Below are positions 60,583 to 64,000 of a stretch of DNA of 64,000 bases, one piece after another. The DNA lies in NCBI GenBank assembly GCA_029844215.1, contig CM056728.1, positions 6,908,001 to 6,972,000 on the forward strand, in the 5' to 3' direction. Source of the stretch: Przewalskia tangutica (lineage: Eukaryota > Streptophyta > Magnoliopsida > Solanales > Solanaceae). The notes below the pieces were generated by a model that ran no database searches, was not told where the DNA came from, and worked only from the letters and a program-made list of their open reading frames with translations. Position 1 is the first letter of the stretch; each line of letters starts with the position of its first letter. A program made the position numbers and the translations under genes.

Positions 60583-62814
60583 CCAAGAAGTTCGTTTACT
60601 TTTTTTTAAAATTATTTTTTGGAGTAATTGCGCTTTTCATTATAACATTGACCAAGTATATCGAATTCGGCATTTCTCCAACATTTTTGTTCAATACGCT
60701 TCATATTACATACATTCATTTGCAAACAAAGTTATACATTTACATTCTTGAGCTTGCTATGTTCATGTTGGTTGTATAGCTAATACAAAACTTGATTCTA
60801 CAATTTGGTAAAATCTGAATTTTCTTATCTGCCTTTGTTAGCACATATTTCATCTGTGTCCACTGTGGCAAAAGAAAACCAAGCATTTTAGAGTCATCAA
60901 TGCAAGCAAAAGTCTCATATAAATTAAACCACATATTCTATATGCACAAGTTATTCTAAAAGTAATCAAGATTTGTTAATTACGTGTGGATATGTAAACA
61001 AAGTGCAAATATAGACTTATATGAAATTTCAAAATTTGGAAGTAAAAATGTGTTGGTGAGAGTAATCAATATGCTTTATATGGCTAAGTACATGTTCACA
61101 ACAATTGCTTTCCTCTACGTACCTCTACTTCACTATTGGAACTCATTACTGAATTTGACTGATGTTAGTGAGCTATAGATACAGAAACTCAATAACGGTG
61201 CTGACAAATTATTTGAAAAACAAACAGACTAAGACGATTAGCTATGTAGTAAAGAGGGCTAGCTTTCTGTTATTGCAATTCAAAAGATAAAACAAAATAA
61301 AATCAAGAGAACTGTAAGTTCACCTTAACAAAAAAATATATTGCAGCAAATGCTTGCATTTCTTTTCTACCTAATAATATGTAAGAAGATAGTGAAGTAG
61401 GTCTACTTCTGATGTCTTTTCTTGAGGGAACAATGAATAGTTTTGGGTAAAGTATCTGAAAGAAATGTAAACTGTGATTGAACATAGTGTCGCATTTTAT
61501 AGTGATCATCAAGCATCACAACATGGAAAATCTGCTAGTTTTTGTCACCAACATTGTTAATCCAAGGGCAAAAGTAGCTTTTGTCCACTGTCATCCGCGA
61601 ACGGGAGAATTTTTGTCACATACTATGCAGACATATCATGTGATTTCTAGCTCAAAGTCATGGTTACCCAAAAGAGATCAATAAACATAGCAACATTGAT
61701 TACTTTTAAAGCATAAATAGTGCAGAACACCTTTAAGAATTTAAGAACCATGAGACAAAAAGAAAGGAAATCAATAGATCATACTTGGAAACAAATTCTC
61801 CATCCTGAAGTCTATAACCTTTGTATTCTGTCCAAGTAATTCATTTGGTGTACTTTTCTCATTTTGCATACACTATTGTAGACATTTTTTAGACAAGTTA
61901 ACATAAGTAAAACAGATAGTTCTTTCTAAGTTAGTCAGAAACTCACAACAACAACATACTCAGTGTAATCTCACAAGTGGGGTCTGGGGAGGGTAGAGTT
62001 TATGCAGAAACTCACATCGGTTGGATTTATTACTTGTCAACAATCGATCAGCTTCTACCCAGAATAAAAAGTACACCAAAAATTTACATGCAAAATATAG
62101 CAAACAACTACACAACAGATGATAAAATAAGGCAACAATTTCTAAAAAAAAAAAAGAACTGTAATTACTTCAGGGCCAGCAAATCAAGGCAATACAGGAT
62201 AGTACAGCAAATAACTACAACTCACCATGAAAAAATTCTCACCAACTATAGTATATTTTTCCCTTTCAGAAGAAGCAGAATGAAACTTTCAATCAATAAG
62301 CTCAGACTCTTTCTAGTATCTTTCTCTCCTTCCACGACATCGACCAGATACCAGAGTACTATCCTCCGGAGTTACTTCATTTGACCACATTGAATGAGAA
62401 AAATGATAATCTAAATAATTCAGGTGACGTTGCAAATTGTGGCACTGTATGGCCAAGGACCTTATTTAGATAGCACAAATTGTTCCGACATCGATCAAGG
62501 GCCATGCCAGTTCTGTGTCATTCCTTCAGCACTGTTCTTCCAAAGAATTTATTAATTGTCCGGAGATTCATTCTTCGGCATCAAATATTCCAAAATCTGC
62601 AAGTCTTATGTTAAACCAATTAATACAGCCTAAAATGTAGAGAAGATATTCTTCAAGAGTAACCATCAATATTCAATGACTTCATTTGAAGGAAAAGAGA
62701 ATATAATAAGAAAATTTAAGAGAGGATAATCCAAGCATAGGAGTATTGACCTTCTCATTACTCTTCCATTGCTCATTGATTTCTTTACCATTAGTACTTC
62801 AAGTAAGTATTGAT
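60583..62814. other. AT-rich region without a supported gene
   Basis: I could not connect any open frame to a known protein. A minus-strand stretch at 60806-60934 has an exon-like flavour (FACIDDSKMLGFLLPQWTQM) but no partner exons. A SINE tail lies at 61945-62015. Confidence 0.45.
61945..62015 (-). mobile_element. SINE 3' fragment, Solanaceae type
   Basis: CAACAACAACATACTCAGTG, then TAATCTCACAAGTGGGGTCT and GGGGAGGGTAG, is a highly repeated solanaceous SINE sequence in reverse orientation. Only the tail end is present. Confidence 0.6.
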
Positions 62815-63004
62815 TCACATAACTGCATCCATACTTCCGGAAACTATTTCTGCAAAAGTTCTCTTATTTTGGTCAGCCAGATGCTTCAGTTTAGCCTCAT
62901 TCTCCATTCATCTTTGATATTCTAAAGTTTCTTTCCTCAGCTTCGAGTTCATTCCTATGTCTATACTCCTCCTGTTCATTCAAGGGATCACTATTTCCAA
63001 CAGC
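62815..63004 (-). pseudogene. Broken fragment of a probable UCH-related (DUF627/DUF629) protein gene
   Basis: The minus strand reads AVGNSDPLNEQEEYRHRNEL and then EAEER. After a one-base shift it continues TLEYQR, a stop, MENEAKLKHLADQNKRT. A charged, Glu/Arg-rich block of this kind (EERKLEETLEYQRR-like) occurs in plant inactive ubiquitin C-terminal-hydrolase-related proteins. The family assignment is from memory of that block only. The frameshift and in-frame stop make it non-coding. The fragment stops about five bases from the copia LTR at 63009. Confidence 0.45.
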
Positions 63005-63008
63005 TTAC

Positions 63009-63310
63009 TGTTAAATATACATACAATATACACGTATATATTGTATGTATATTCAATACGGTTAGTGTATATTGTCCAAAGCCCATCACGGGTTTGGGCA
63101 GAAGCCCATATCGGGTCTTGTACATTGTTGTGTATATTATTGTAATATTTAGTGTAAAGATTACCTTAATTAGTATTGTACACTTACCATAGTTATAGGA
63201 GTCTTGTACTACTAGAATAGAGTTTTGGGATTAGATTAATTAGAATAGGAATAGGTTTTCTATTATGACAATTTCCTCTAAATCCCTCAATCACCCATTG
63301 TGTTGTTGTT
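63009..63310 (+). repeat. Probable 5' LTR of a second copia element
   Basis: Begins TGTTAAATATACATACAATA immediately after the pseudogene fragment and precedes a copia gag start at 63316. The inner boundary is not certain, and the partner LTR is beyond the right edge. It opens with a perfect 17-bp inverted repeat. Confidence 0.6.
63014..63053. repeat. 17-bp perfect inverted repeat near the LTR start
   Basis: AATATACATACAATATA at 63014-63030 is complementary to TATATTGTATGTATATT at 63037-63053, with loop CACGTA. Confidence 0.95.
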
Positions 63311-63315
63311 CGTTA

Positions 63316-64000
63316 TGTCAACATCAAAGAACACGTTTCACCATGCCCTTGTTGTTTCTAACATCAAGAATCACGTCACTCTTATTCTTAAAATAGAAAA
63401 CGTCCAATACGCGACGTGGGCCGAACTGTTCAAAATTCACGCTCGCTCGCATCAAGTCATCCATTACATAATCCCCGCAGCTCCTGAGGATTCAGAGGTG
63501 CCTAAACGCGAGGATGATCCTAAGTTATGGACAACACTTGATGCCACCATACTTTAGTGGATTTATTCCATTATATCTATTGACCTTGGTTTCGTGGGTT
63601 CATTGATTAGTACACCTCCGGTGCTGGTAAGGCCGGGACCGGACGATTATTGAGCCAGACGTCACGACGATGGCTGCTTGGGATAGGCTGCGTGACATAT
63701 TCCAAGATAATCAGAATTCCAGAGGTGTTACACTTGAGCAGGAATTTTTCCACGTCAACATGGAAAATTTTCCGAATGTTTCACCATATTGCAAATGGTT
63801 GAAAGAATTGGCGGACCAACTCCGCAATGTTGGTGCACCCATTAGTGAAGATCGTCTAGTTCTTCAAATGGTTGCTGGCCTTTCTGAGGCCTATAGTGGC
63901 TTTGGAACTCTCCTCATCAGAGTAAACCTCTCCTAATGTTCTATCAAACTCGCTCCATGCTTACTTTGGAAGAAGCCGGCTTGGCTAAAAAGACGGCTAA
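63316..64000 (+). pseudogene. Copia gag, partial and frameshifted, runs off the right edge
   Basis: Starts MSTSKNTFHHALVVSNIKNH at 63316; the expected gag N-terminal block continues with YATWAELFKIHARSHQVIHY. After a stop at 63557 the gag core resumes at 63670 with WDRLRDIFQDNQNSRGVTLE and LKELADQLRNVGAPISEDRL, as in plant copia gag proteins (the UBN2-type domain). Another shift near 63920 moves the following MLTLEEAGLAKK segment out of frame. Gag forms the virus-like particle. This is a defective copy as read. Confidence 0.8.

Noticed and set aside
61977..62384. Plus-strand open frame of 135 codons
   Set aside because: It begins inside a SINE tail and has no recognisable domain. Chance frame.

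Overview
This is plant nuclear DNA, AT-rich and full of introns and transposons. The two intact genes, the LTR retrotransposon types and several SINEs point to a eudicot, most likely Solanaceae. The family call rests on SINE sequences recognised from memory, and I cannot name the species. I found no bacterial operon, CRISPR array, tRNA or rRNA gene.

Layout. (1) 1-14166: a nest of three LTR elements. The oldest is a plus-strand chromovirus-type Ty3/gypsy copy (gypsy A, 10094-14166). A minus-strand Athila-type element, running from beyond the left edge to 10093, is inserted in its gag. That element is itself split by a 3.8-kb non-coding LTR-like unit (3576-7381) with a 5-bp target duplication. 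(2) 14167-18850: transposon debris, comprising a Helitron-like terminus, a MULE transposase relic cut by a MITE, and a decayed gypsy pol (gypsy B). (3) 19125-49868: one intact plus-strand gene of 29 inferred exons, an SRS2/UvrD-like DNA helicase of about 1217 residues. Its introns hold a gypsy element (gypsy C, 29709-35460), a Ty1/copia element (42696-48750), a 636-bp hAT element ending 23 bp before the last exon, a truncated hAT end, SINEs and MITEs. (4) 50556-54994: the convergent minus-strand ORANGE (OR) gene, 8 exons and 301 residues, with the complete DnaJ-type zinc-finger domain. (5) 55249-60582: a composite insertion directly upstream of OR. hAT-like ends enclose mitochondrial-looking DNA, which is split by a 3975-bp LTR-like unit holding two tandem-repeat arrays. 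(6) 60583-64000: unassigned sequence, a SINE tail, a small broken fragment of a probable UCH-related gene, and the 5' part of another copia element that runs off the right edge.

The two host genes are unrelated in function: one acts in nuclear recombination and repair, the other in plastid carotenoid accumulation. They share a 687-bp tail-to-tail spacer. Both reading frames can be assembled across GT-AG introns with no stop or frameshift, although the helicase locus has grown to about 31 kb through intronic insertions. I see no undescribed biochemical system. The unusual material is how transposons are nested, placed close to splice sites, and combined with organelle-like DNA beside OR.
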